Of a stretch of 19,182 nt of DNA, positions 12,704-19,182 are shown piece after piece; position 1 is the first letter of the stretch, and each line of letters starts with the position of its first letter. Position numbers and translations under genes: made by a program. The notes under the pieces were generated by a model, which was not told the DNA's origin, did not search any database, and saw nothing but the letters and a program-made list of their open reading frames with translations. This DNA is from Alphaproteobacteria bacterium (GTDB lineage Bacteria; Pseudomonadota; Alphaproteobacteria; Caulobacterales; Caulobacteraceae): NCBI GenBank assembly GCA_028869395.1, contig JAGWSE010000162.1:1-19182 (forward strand). The letters run 5' to 3'.

Positions 12704-15640
12704 TCACATGCGTGCGGTCAGGGCCACGAAGACCTCGCGGCCGAAGGGGTCATAGATGTCGGAAAGCAGATTGCCGTTGAGCAGGAGGGGGTTGGAGCCG
12801 TAGCCGATGATGGGAGAGCGCTTCCCGAACAGGTTGTTCACCCCGACGTGCACGTCGAACTTGCTGAAGGCGTATCCGGCGTCCACGTCAAAGTAGTCGT
12901 AGGCTGGCACGTGTGAGTCGATGGGATAGACCGTCTCGCCGGCGAAGTACTTGCTGGTTCCCTCGAAATCCATGGAACCGATGTGGCGCCAGTTGATGGA
13001 GGCCTCCGCCGGCCCCCTCGTCCAGGTCGCGCGCAGGCTGTGGCGCCAGCTGGGGATGGGCGACGTCGGCCCCTCGCCGGAACAGCTCGGCCCGTAGAGG
13101 CCGGTGCAATCCGCCGTTGGCGCGGAGGGATCCACCGCGATGGGGTTGTCGATGAGCACGCTGCCGTTGAAGTTGAAGCTGAGCCGCGACTCGGCGCCGA
13201 GCGAAAGGCTGTAGAGCCCGGCGATATCGACCCCGCTCACGCCATAGCTGCCGGTGTTGGCGCGGGTTCCCAGGATGCGCCCGCCCGTCAGGGAGCCGTT
13301 CGCGTCGCGCGTGATCAGGCTGCAGAAGATCGGGTTTCCGGTCGCGAGGCACTGGCTCAGCGACGTCTTGGCCGGGATCGAGCCGATATACTTGTCGATC
13401 TTGATCCGCCAGTAGTCGACGCTGACCAGCAGGCCCGGCGCCCAGTCGAAGTGGGTGAACACCACCCCGGCCGTCAGGGTGTTGGCCTTCTCGGGAGCGA
13501 GGTTCGGGTTGCCGCCCGTCACCACATTGACGCTGTTCGCCGTCTGGATGCGTCCGTACTGGGAGGGGCTCACGCCGGTTCGGGCGCATTCAGATTGCGT
13601 GGCGATCGGCGCAGGGCCGCTGCAGGGATCGGCGATCTGCTGCAGGCCCGACCTCTGGCCGAGGAACAGCTCGTGCCCGTTCGCCGCCCGGATGGAATGG
13701 CTGTAGCTCGCCCGGAACCGGACCGGGGCGATGGGCGCCCAGTCGACCCCCAGGTTGTAGGCGTTGGCGTCGCCTTGCGGGGAATAGCGGGCGAAGCGGT
13801 CCGAGAGGTCGAGGTTCAGGGTCTGGGCGAACGGCATGTCCTTCAGCAGGGGCGCCTTGAGTTCGGCGAACACCTCCTCCACGTGGAAGCTGCCGGCGGT
13901 GGGAAGGCTCCCGTAGAGCACATTGCTGGCGTACATGAGATCGCCGGCGGCCATGGTGGCGCTGGGCTGGTTCTTGATCTTCTCGTTCCGGTACTCGGCG
14001 CCGACGGCCAGGCCGAAGGCGTCGCTGGCCCAGGGGCTCTTCACGCCGTAGCCGCCGAGATCGCCGACGGCCTGCGCGCTGAACACCAACTGGGTGGCCG
14101 AGCCCCGGTTGCCGCCGCCTTCCGTGATGTAGGCGAGCGCGGCCGGGGTCACGCCGCCCGCCGACCAGATGTTGTAGGGCGTGCAGCCTGGATCCGAGCC
14201 GTCCACGACCGACTGGCAGACAGCCTTGCCGTTGACGTTCACGACATCCAGGGCGTTCGCAACGCGCGACGCCGAGATGTCGTTGGAGACGTACTCCCGG
14301 GCCGAGACCCGGCCATAGTTGGCGTAGGCGTCGTAGGTCCAGTTGTCGTCCAGCGCGCCCTTGATCCCGAGCACCACCCGATAGGAGGTGTGGTGGAAGG
14401 TGTCCCTCAGCGGGCCGCCCTCCACGTTGCGCCGTCCGATTCCCACCTGCGCCACATCGCTCGCGGTCAGGCCGTTGAGGGTGCAGAGGGTGTTCACCTC
14501 GTTGGCGGAAAGCAGGGGATCGCTGCAGGGGACGGCGTAGGTCTGCGGCCCGACCCCGCTCGGCGCGGTGCCGGACGGCTCGTACTGCAGGGTCGTGGAG
14601 TCGCGCATGTACTGGGCTTCAAGGTAGGCCTGCGCATGTTCGTTGAAGTCGTAGTGGGCGAATATCCCCCCCGTGTAACGCCGGTCGGGCCGCAGCAGGC
14701 TCTCCGGGGCGGTGAAGTTGTAGCCGTCCGTGGCGGGATTGAACGGGCGCAGGCCTGAGCCGCCGGCGTCCAGGGTATAGGCGTTGCCGGCCGCATCGAC
14801 GAACTGGCCCGCGGGCGTCGTGCCGTCCAGCAGGCAGCCGTAGGACGAGGGTCCGGTCTCCTGCAGGGTGCAGGCGCTGAAGTCGCGGCTCGAGGCCAGG
14901 ACGCCCTGGTTCTGGCGAGCTCCGGCGTACGCCTCCACGTGCCCCGCGCCACCGGCGAAGTCGGCGCCGACGACGCCGGTCAGGTTGAGGGTCTTGCCGT
15001 CGAAGACGCTTGCGGTGTTCGGCTCGACGCCGCTCGCGAGGATCGTCCGCTGCACGCCGCGGTCGTTGTTGTCGCTGTAGAAGCCGCTGCCCTGCAGCAC
15101 GAGCTTGGCGCCGGTGAAATCGGTGTCCATCACGAAGTTCACGACGCCGGCCTCGGCGTCCGAGCCATAGATGGCCGAGGCTCCCCCGGTCAGGACCTCG
15201 ACCCGCTTGATCAGGATCTCCGGGATGGTGTGCAGGTCCGCCGAGGGGTTGACGGCGTCGCCCGGGTTGATCCTTCGACCGTTCATCAGGACCAGGGTCC
15301 TGAAGGCCCCGATGCCCCGCAGGTCGACGGTCGCCGTGCCGGTGAGCGGCGTCTGGCTGATGCCGACCCCTGAATCGGTGAGGCCCGCGTTCACCTGAGG
15401 AAGGGTGTTCAGCACCCGCTCCGCCTTGGTGGCGCCCTGGCGCACGATGTCGGCGCCGCCGACGACGGTCACTGGGGCGGGGCTGCTTGCATTCGGGACG
15501 CTGAACCGCGTGCCGGTGACCACCACCTGCTCGACGGTGCTGGCGCCAGGCGCGGAGGGCGCGGCCTGCTGGGCCTGGGCCGTGGCTGCATGACCGAGCG
15601 CCATGACCACGCCGGTGGCGAGTGCGGGCCTGATCTTCAT
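12704..15640 (-). CDS. Large TonB-dependent outer-membrane receptor
   Basis: 978 residues. A signal peptide (MKIRPALATGVVMALGHAAT, cut after AQA) leads to a TonB-box-like VEQVVVTGTRF at 36-46. The plug domain (about 50-175) has LPQVNAGLTDSGVG, VDLRGIGAFRTLVLMNGRR and VEVLTGGASAIYGSDAEAGV. A long barrel follows, with SHSIRAANGHELFLGQRSG and, near the end, DYFDVDAGYAFSKFDVHVGV. Extracellular parts carry several pairs of Cys, as is common in large Caulobacterales and sphingomonad receptors. It ends in ALTARM, without the terminal aromatic residue usual for barrel assembly. The ATG at 15640 fits the signal peptide; an ATG at 15727 would add an unlikely 29-residue extension. Upstream lies a Pho-box-like repeat; downstream the YncE-like gene. 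The ligand is unknown. Confidence 0.94.
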   Translation of the reverse strand: MKIRPALATGVVMALGHAATAQAQQAAPSAPGASTVEQVVVTGTRFSVPNASSPAPVTVVGGADIVRQGATKAERVLNTLPQVNAGLTDSGVGISQTPLTGTATVDLRGIGAFRTLVLMNGRRINPGDAVNPSADLHTIPEILIKRVEVLTGGASAIYGSDAEAGVVNFVMDTDFTGAKLVLQGSGFYSDNNDRGVQRTILASGVEPNTASVFDGKTLNLTGVVGADFAGGAGHVEAYAGARQNQGVLASSRDFSACTLQETGPSSYGCLLDGTTPAGQFVDAAGNAYTLDAGGSGLRPFNPATDGYNFTAPESLLRPDRRYTGGIFAHYDFNEHAQAYLEAQYMRDSTTLQYEPSGTAPSGVGPQTYAVPCSDPLLSANEVNTLCTLNGLTASDVAQVGIGRRNVEGGPLRDTFHHTSYRVVLGIKGALDDNWTYDAYANYGRVSAREYVSNDISASRVANALDVVNVNGKAVCQSVVDGSDPGCTPYNIWSAGGVTPAALAYITEGGGNRGSATQLVFSAQAVGDLGGYGVKSPWASDAFGLAVGAEYRNEKIKNQPSATMAAGDLMYASNVLYGSLPTAGSFHVEEVFAELKAPLLKDMPFAQTLNLDLSDRFARYSPQGDANAYNLGVDWAPIAPVRFRASYSHSIRAANGHELFLGQRSGLQQIADPCSGPAPIATQSECARTGVSPSQYGRIQTANSVNVVTGGNPNLAPEKANTLTAGVVFTHFDWAPGLLVSVDYWRIKIDKYIGSIPAKTSLSQCLATGNPIFCSLITRDANGSLTGGRILGTRANTGSYGVSGVDIAGLYSLSLGAESRLSFNFNGSVLIDNPIAVDPSAPTADCTGLYGPSCSGEGPTSPIPSWRHSLRATWTRGPAEASINWRHIGSMDFEGTSKYFAGETVYPIDSHVPAYDYFDVDAGYAFSKFDVHVGVNNLFGKRSPIIGYGSNPLLLNGNLLSDIYDPFGREVFVALTARM

Positions 15641-15734
15641 GACCGGCGCCCCGCGCGCGACGCGGCGGCGATGGTCCCTCGCCCACCTACTCCCGTGGAA
15701 ATGCGTGAAGACCTCGCGGATCGACATACAACAG

Positions 15735-15752
15735 GGCAGTATTCGTGCGTCA
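15735..15752 (-). promoter_or_regulatory. AATACTGCC element upstream of the large receptor
   Basis: The minus strand reads TGACG, four bases, AATACTGCC. The same nine-base core, preceded by TGACG at five bases, lies upstream of the other receptor (6864-6882), in the same orientation relative to the gene. It is about 95 bases before the ATG at 15640. It could be part of a promoter or a common operator. Confidence 0.35.
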
Positions 15753-15770
15753 CGGTCGTGCCTCCCTCAA

Positions 15771-15787
15771 TCTGCGATTTGCGCAGA
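15771..15787. repeat. Inverted repeat TCTGCG-ATTTG-CGCAGA
   Basis: A perfect six-base inverted repeat with a five-base spacer lies between the Pho-box-like element and the large receptor's start. It has the size of a dimeric repressor site. No regulator can be assigned. Confidence 0.35.
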
Positions 15788-15826
15788 CCTGTTATTTTCT
15801 TGGTGCTCCGAGGTGACGACCCGCAC

Positions 15827-15855
15827 CTGAAGCGAACCTGACAACTTTCTGACAT
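15827..15855 (-). promoter_or_regulatory. Pho-box-like triple direct repeat upstream of the large receptor
   Basis: Read on the minus strand, three 7-base units are spaced by four bases: ATGTCAG (15855-15849), TTGTCAG (15844-15838) and GCTTCAG (15833-15827). The first two are nearly identical and the linkers are AAAG and GTTC. The porin element at 8650 has the same first unit, spacing and orientation. The site is about 190 bases before the receptor ATG. The build is that of a PhoB/OmpR-family operator; the binding protein is not known. Confidence 0.6.
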
Positions 15856-16152
15856 GATGGAGGGCCGCAGCGACGACGGCGCGGGGCCCGATGTTCACCG
15901 GAACTACGTGACCGCGGGAGATCGGCGCCCGCGAGTCCTCGGGGTGCAAGGCGGAGATTCCGGACCTCGGCGGCCTCTTGCCTCGGCCACTACGCCCAGC
16001 CAGGCATCGCCTGCGCCGGCGGGTGAAGCCGCCGTCGGATCGACAGCGCGCATACCGGCTCTTCCGGCCCCACGCCCGAATTTCTCGGTCGCACGGCGCG
16101 GGGCTGAGGCGTCCGGCCCGCTACGGCGTCGTTAGGAGAGCGAGGCCTCCTC
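15856..16152. other. Non-coding stretch between receptor promoter and small membrane protein
   Basis: Open frames cross this stretch on the plus strand, but they have no ribosome-binding site, no domain and poor composition. A small hairpin (GGCGG-GTGAAG-CCGCC, about 16018-16033) is present. I see no convincing gene or promoter here apart from the ribosome-binding site of the following small gene. Confidence 0.4.
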
Positions 16153-16245
16153 ATGATCACCGCCGCCATCATCGTCGCCTCCGTGGTCTGGGTCGGACTG
16201 TTCCTGGTGTGGAACCGCATCTCCTCGCGCCCGCCGCGCAACTGA
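16153..16245 (+). CDS. Small single-span membrane protein (30 residues)
   Basis: A short gene begins with ATG after GAGG (16142-16145), seven bases away, a very good ribosome-binding site. Its product starts MITAAIIVASVVWVGLFLVW, a 19-residue hydrophobic span, followed by a short basic tail (NRISSRPPRN) that should stay in the cytoplasm. No family is recognised; it does not resemble KdpF, CydX or CcoQ as I know them. It stands alone, with no gene close enough to form an operon. Similar tiny proteins often bind and tune larger membrane complexes, but no partner can be named. Confidence 0.5.
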   Translation: MITAAIIVASVVWVGLFLVWNRISSRPPRN

Positions 16246-16291
16246 AGTCGCGCAAGCCGAAGCCAGGGGATTGGGCCGGCGCGCTGGAGAA

Positions 16292-16312
16292 GGCGGCCGG
16301 CGGCTGGCCGCC
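16292..16312 (+). terminator. Hairpin after the small membrane protein gene
   Basis: GGCGGCC (16292-16298) pairs with GGCCGCC (16306-16312) around a seven-base loop, about 45 bases after the small gene's stop. There is no T tract, so termination is uncertain. Confidence 0.35.
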
Positions 16313-16379
16313 GCCAGCTGATCAGCGACCGGGGCCTGGTCCCAGTGCAGGCGCCCCCCTGATCTCAGGTAGACGTCGC

Positions 16380-16426
16380 GATATTCACCGCAATATCTGC
16401 TGTGATCACCGGGGGTTTTCACCGCA
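16380..16426. repeat. Palindrome with a second copy of its core
   Basis: GATATT-CACCGC-AATATC (16380-16397) is a perfect six-base inverted repeat. Its TTCACCGCA core (16384-16392) is repeated at 16418-16426, 34 bases away. The site is locally AT-rich in a GC-rich stretch. It may be a regulatory or protein-binding site; no function is shown. Confidence 0.35.
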
Positions 16427-16525
16427 GGCGGCTTCGTCGAAACCGCGCCCGCAGCGTTCGGGCCGATACGGGTCCGGGCGCCAGCTCGCGCGGGCGGCCC
16501 GGACCCGATGGACGGCTGAGCTCTC

Positions 16526-17437
16526 TCAGATCACCGCCGCGGCCGCGGTGGGCAGCTGCGCCAGCTGGTGCTGCAAGCCCACCAGATCGACGCTGGCGCC
16601 TGTCCCCTCGGCGATCGCCGTGTAGGTTCCGTTCGCGCCGGAGCCCGCGTAGAAGACCTCGAAGCTGGTATGGGCGCCGTCGGTGCGCGCCGCCTCCACG
16701 AAGCCCGGCGCAAGCTGGGTGAAGCTCGTGTGGCCGTCCGGGGTGAAGGCGCTCACCGTCCCGTCCGGGGCGACGCGGGCCTCGCCCGTGACGGTCCCGT
16801 CGGAGGCGATGGTGAACTGCATGCGCTCGAAGGGCTCCACATTGAGGAGGGTGGCCGCCCCGTCCGGGAGCACGAAGCTGGTGGTCTCGGAGGCCAGGGC
16901 GTAGGCGACGCCGCTGGTCGCCTGCACGAACTGCAGGGTCTCCACCGCGTGGCCCGCCACGAAGGTCTCGGTCACCGCGCCGGAGCCCACGGTGAAGGTC
17001 GCATCCGGCGGCGGCGTCACGTCGTGGGTGAAGCTTCTCCCGTCGTCCGTGCGGGTGACCTGTTCGGCGGTCACGGCGCCGTTGGCGATCGTGAAGCTGT
17101 AGGCGGCCGCATCCTCCTGCGGCGCGCCGGCGGAGAAGTCGTGGGTGATGCTGGTCAGGTCATAGCGGCTGCTGTTGGCCGCATCCGCCTGGAAGTCGAG
17201 GGTGGTCGTCCCGTGCTCGCCGGCGAGGGTCTCGGTGACCGTCCCGGAGCCCACGGCGAAGGTCGCATCCCCCGGGATATGCAGGCTCAGGGTCCGCGAG
17301 CCGATCACCTCGTTCATCGCCGTGACGGTGTTGTTGGCGACGGTGAACTGGAACTGCGCCCCGGCGCGCACGCCGAAGTCGCCGAACCCCTCGTCGTGGC
17401 CCATCCCGCTCGGGGGCGTGTTGTCCTGGTGTTGCAT
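16526..17437 (-). CDS. Unrecognised three-repeat beta-rich protein
   Basis: 303 residues, no family recognised. There is no signal peptide (start MQHQDNTPPSGMGHDEGFGD) and no membrane span. Three repeats of about 85-93 residues begin near 29, 113 and 206 with FQFTVANNTVT, YSFTIANGAVT and MQFTIASDGTVT. Repeats 1 and 2 share GDATFAVGSGTVTET and PDATFTVGSGAVTET exactly 88 residues apart. Thr, Val, Gly and Ala are abundant and Cys is absent, as in secreted beta-solenoid or adhesin-like proteins. The C-terminus turns Ala-rich and hydrophobic (LPTAAAAVI). Export by a type I system through such a C-terminus is possible, but no glycine-rich RTX nonapeptides are seen. The ATG has a strong GAGGAGG ribosome-binding site. 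It is divergent from an NTF2-like gene. Confidence 0.8.
   Translation of the reverse strand: MQHQDNTPPSGMGHDEGFGDFGVRAGAQFQFTVANNTVTAMNEVIGSRTLSLHIPGDATFAVGSGTVTETLAGEHGTTTLDFQADAANSSRYDLTSITHDFSAGAPQEDAAAYSFTIANGAVTAEQVTRTDDGRSFTHDVTPPPDATFTVGSGAVTETFVAGHAVETLQFVQATSGVAYALASETTSFVLPDGAATLLNVEPFERMQFTIASDGTVTGEARVAPDGTVSAFTPDGHTSFTQLAPGFVEAARTDGAHTSFEVFYAGSGANGTYTAIAEGTGASVDLVGLQHQLAQLPTAAAAVI
16963..17270 (-). repeat. Direct DNA repeat inside the three-repeat gene
   Basis: Segments at about 16963-17006 and 17227-17270 are nearly identical; the last 26 bases of each differ at one position. They are 264 bases (88 codons) apart, so the repeat unit was copied recently and in frame. Confidence 0.7.
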
Positions 17438-17725
17438 GAAACCTCCTCGGTTCCTCAGACGGCGGGCGATCTGCCGGCCGTACGAGGAGGAGAACGCTCA
17501 AGCTTGCGGCTTTCATCCCTCGGCCCGGTCCTTGACAGGAGCGCCGGAGAGCGGACGTTCACCTCAGGCGATACCGAGATCGGGGACATTCGCCGACGCG
17601 ACCCTCTCGCCGGCCGACCTTCCAGCGGCGCCGAAGCCATCGCCCCGATTTGCGCAAGCCCGGCCTTGCGCCCTGGACCGCCCCACGCTCACGTGCGCCC
17701 CCCAATCCGTGGAGGAAGCGTTTCC
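17438..17725. other. Divergent intergenic region
   Basis: This region separates the three-repeat gene from the NTF2-like gene and should hold both promoters. TTGACA at 17532-17537 is a perfect -35 hexamer on the plus strand, but no good -10 follows at 16-18 bases. No small gene is supported. Confidence 0.4.
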
Positions 17726-18130
17726 ATGTCTGTTGATACCGTCCGGAAGTTCTATGCGTCCTTTGCAGCCGGCGACGCGCCGGGCGCATTCGCCCTGCTC
17801 GCCCCCGAGATCGACTGGACCGAGGCCGAGCGGGGGCCGTACGAAGGCGCCTACAAGGGCGTGCCGGCCGTGGTCGCCGGCGTGTTCGAGCCGCTGGGCG
17901 CCGACTTCGACAATTTCGCCGCGACGCCGTCGGAATTCCTCGGCGACGGCGACCGCGTGGCCGTTTTCGGGACCTACACCGGGGTCGCCCGCGCCACCGG
18001 ACGCGCGCTGAAGGCGCCTTTCGTCCACGCCTGGACAGTGGCAGGCGGCAAGCTCGTCAGGTTCGTCCAGCACACCGACTCCGCCGCTTGGAACGCGGCG
18101 CTCGCCGCCTCCGCGACCGCGCCCGCCTGA
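17726..18130 (+). CDS. NTF2/SnoaL-like family protein
   Basis: 134 residues forming one cone-shaped alpha+beta domain of the SnoaL/NTF2-like superfamily. The helix SVDTVRKFYASFAAGDAPGA is followed by FALLAPEIDWTEAERGPY, then the strand pattern FLGDGDRVAVFGTYTG and the last strands APFVHAWTVAGGKLVRFVQH with TDSAAW near the end. Members include small-molecule isomerases and hydrolases and many stress-induced proteins without known reaction; the sequence does not say which. The ATG has GGAGGAA eight bases upstream, an excellent site. It is a single-gene unit ended by a terminator and is divergent from the three-repeat gene. Confidence 0.9.
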   Translation: MSVDTVRKFYASFAAGDAPGAFALLAPEIDWTEAERGPYEGAYKGVPAVVAGVFEPLGADFDNFAATPSEFLGDGDRVAVFGTYTGVARATGRALKAPFVHAWTVAGGKLVRFVQHTDSAAWNAALAASATAPA

Positions 18131-18149
18131 CGCGGCCGAAGTGGGCGAT

Positions 18150-18184
18150 GGGCCGGAGCTCATCCCGAGTTCCGGCCCCCTTTC
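18150..18184 (+). terminator. Terminator after the NTF2-like gene
   Basis: GGGCCGGA plus GCTC pairs with GAGT plus TCCGGCCC (12 positions with one G-U) around ATCCC, followed by CCTTTC. It begins 20 bases after the gene's stop. The T tract is short. Confidence 0.7.
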
Positions 18185-18356
18185 AGCTGCATCACTGCGC
18201 GGATTGAGGCGGGTCCTTCGCGGGCCGTCTGGACGGCGAACGATTTCGCCGCAATCGCCGCGCGCGATGCGGTCGACAACGCCACGACTCGGGCGGCGGC
18301 GCCGCGAGCCTTCGCATGAAGCTGTATGTGGTCGCCGTTCAGAAGGTCTCGATTTT

Positions 18357-19182
18357 TCAGGCCGGCAGTGGATCTGTGCCGCGATCGAGCAGGACGAGGT
18401 ACTCCGAATAGGCGTAAATCCGGCCGCGCCGCCGTCCCGTGGTCTCGCGCACGACGTTGATCCTGGCGAGATTTTCCAATGCCGCACTGGCGGTTGGAAA
18501 TGAGACGGCGAGCTTCTCCGAGACAGTCTGGATGGTGACAATCGGGCTGGCTTGCATCAATTCGTGGACCCGAAGCGCCGACGTGGCCGCACGGCCGAGG
18601 CTGGCGATCGTCTGTCGGTGGGCGTCGAACATGGCCATCAGATCGCGCGCGGTCGCGGCGGCCTGTTCGGCGGTCTCCGCGACGCCGGTGAGGAAGAATT
18701 CCATCCAGGTCTCCCACGTCCCGGCCTGCCGGACCTCCTGCAGGAGCCGGTAATAATCGTCGCGCCGGGTCTTCAGGAACAGGCTGAGATAGAGGATCGG
18801 CTCGCGCAGCACCCCCGCCTCACACAGGATCAGCGTGATGAGCAGGCGGCCCAGACGTCCATTGCCGTCGAGAAAGGGATGGATGGTCTCGAACTGCACG
18901 TGAGCCAGGCCCGCCCGGATCAGCGGTGGAAGCGAGGCGTCGTCGCTGTGCAGGAAGCGCTCCAGCGCATCGAGGCAATCGTCCAGGCGGTTCGCGGGAG
19001 GGGGCACGAACAGCGCGTTGCCGGGCCGGGTTCCGCCGATCCAGTTCTGGGAGCGGCGGAACTCGCCCGGTTGTTTCGCGGCGCCCCGTCCCGACTTCAG
19101 CAGGATCGCGTGCAATTCGCGGATCAACCGCAGCGACAGGGGAAATCCCCCGCGCATCCGGGAGACGCCGTGCTCGATCGCC
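18357..19182 (-). CDS. Fic-domain protein with C-terminal winged helix (5' end outside window)
   Basis: The last 275 or so residues of a Fic family enzyme, which transfers AMP (or another phosphate-containing group) from a nucleotide to a target protein. The catalytic motif HPFLDGNGRLGR (18846-18881) is complete, matching HxFx(D/E)GNGRxxR. Upstream are the flap-like segment GGTRPGNALFVPPP and the helix before it. The C-terminal part (ALRVHELMQASPIVTIQTVS, then FPTASAALENLARI and RRRGRIYAYSEYLVLL) is a winged helix found in the common chromosomal Fic proteins of about 370 residues. The N-terminal part, where an inhibitory (S/T)xxxE(G/N) helix would be, lies beyond the right edge, so self-inhibition cannot be judged. 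No antitoxin gene is visible downstream. Confidence 0.95.
   Translation of the reverse strand, partial: AIEHGVSRMRGGFPLSLRLIRELHAILLKSGRGAAKQPGEFRRSQNWIGGTRPGNALFVPPPANRLDDCLDALERFLHSDDASLPPLIRAGLAHVQFETIHPFLDGNGRLGRLLITLILCEAGVLREPILYLSLFLKTRRDDYYRLLQEVRQAGTWETWMEFFLTGVAETAEQAAATARDLMAMFDAHRQTIASLGRAATSALRVHELMQASPIVTIQTVSEKLAVSFPTASAALENLARINVVRETTGRRRGRIYAYSEYLVLLDRGTDPLPA

Noticed and set aside
12366..12707. Small minus-strand gene starting with GTG at the receptor's stop
   Set aside because: It overlaps the receptor stop and has 60 plausible residues, but then runs out of frame through the YncE-like gene with no separate stop and shows no family.
12983..14758. 591-residue plus-strand frame over the large receptor
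   Set aside because: It is an antisense shadow of a strongly supported receptor gene, with a composition typical of such shadows.
18160..18320. Minus-strand frame beyond the Fic gene with an Ala-rich, phasin-like end
   Set aside because: It has no ATG and no ribosome-binding site, and the similarity is only compositional.
1..19182. CRISPR array, tRNA or rRNA genes, insertion sequence or att sites
   Set aside because: I looked for regularly spaced repeats, cloverleaf-like segments, transposase-like products and terminal repeats and found none that hold up.

Overview
The window is GC-rich (roughly 70% by eye) and looks like an alphaproteobacterial chromosome, most likely from the Caulobacterales (Caulobacter/Phenylobacterium type). 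The grounds are a flbT regulator next to a short flagellin, many TonB-dependent receptors, a FecI/FecR pair, a DcaP-like porin and promoter elements resembling the Caulobacter RpoD consensus. The genus is inferred from gene content only. I see no tRNA, rRNA, CRISPR array, insertion sequence or prophage.

Layout. 1-1802 (minus): an ECF sigma factor overlapping a FecR anti-sigma regulator, with the probable first codons of the regulated receptor cut by the left edge. 2186-3813 (plus): flbT, a strong terminator, an AT-rich promoter island, a flagellin whose ribosome-binding site lies in a hairpin, and a second terminator. 3814-4700: gene-poor decayed DNA holding a multiply frameshifted DUF2127 membrane-protein pseudogene. 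4809-8605: a TonB-dependent receptor (minus) divergent from an OmpR-type response regulator and its histidine kinase (plus). 8606-10498: a long leader and a DcaP-like outer-membrane porin. 10643-15640 (minus): a large TonB-dependent receptor, then a periplasmic YncE-like beta-propeller, then an OmpR-family response regulator without a kinase beside it. 15641-16525: mostly non-coding, with a 30-residue single-span membrane protein. 16526-17437 (minus): an unrecognised three-repeat beta-rich protein. 17726-18130 (plus): an NTF2/SnoaL-like protein. 18357 to the right edge (minus): a Fic-domain protein, truncated by the window.

How the parts may work together. Two upstream regions, that of the DcaP-like porin and that of the large receptor, carry the same architecture: three 7-bp repeats (ATGTCAG-like) separated by 4 bp, in the same orientation relative to the gene. 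This is the geometry of a PhoB/OmpR-family operator (Pho box). The porin, the receptor, the YncE-like protein and the orphan regulator therefore look like one outer-membrane uptake module under one response regulator, possibly phosphate-related. This is the best candidate for an undescribed system here. The second notable point is the flbT-flagellin pair: two mutually exclusive hairpins in the flagellin leader could be the target for FlbT control of translation.
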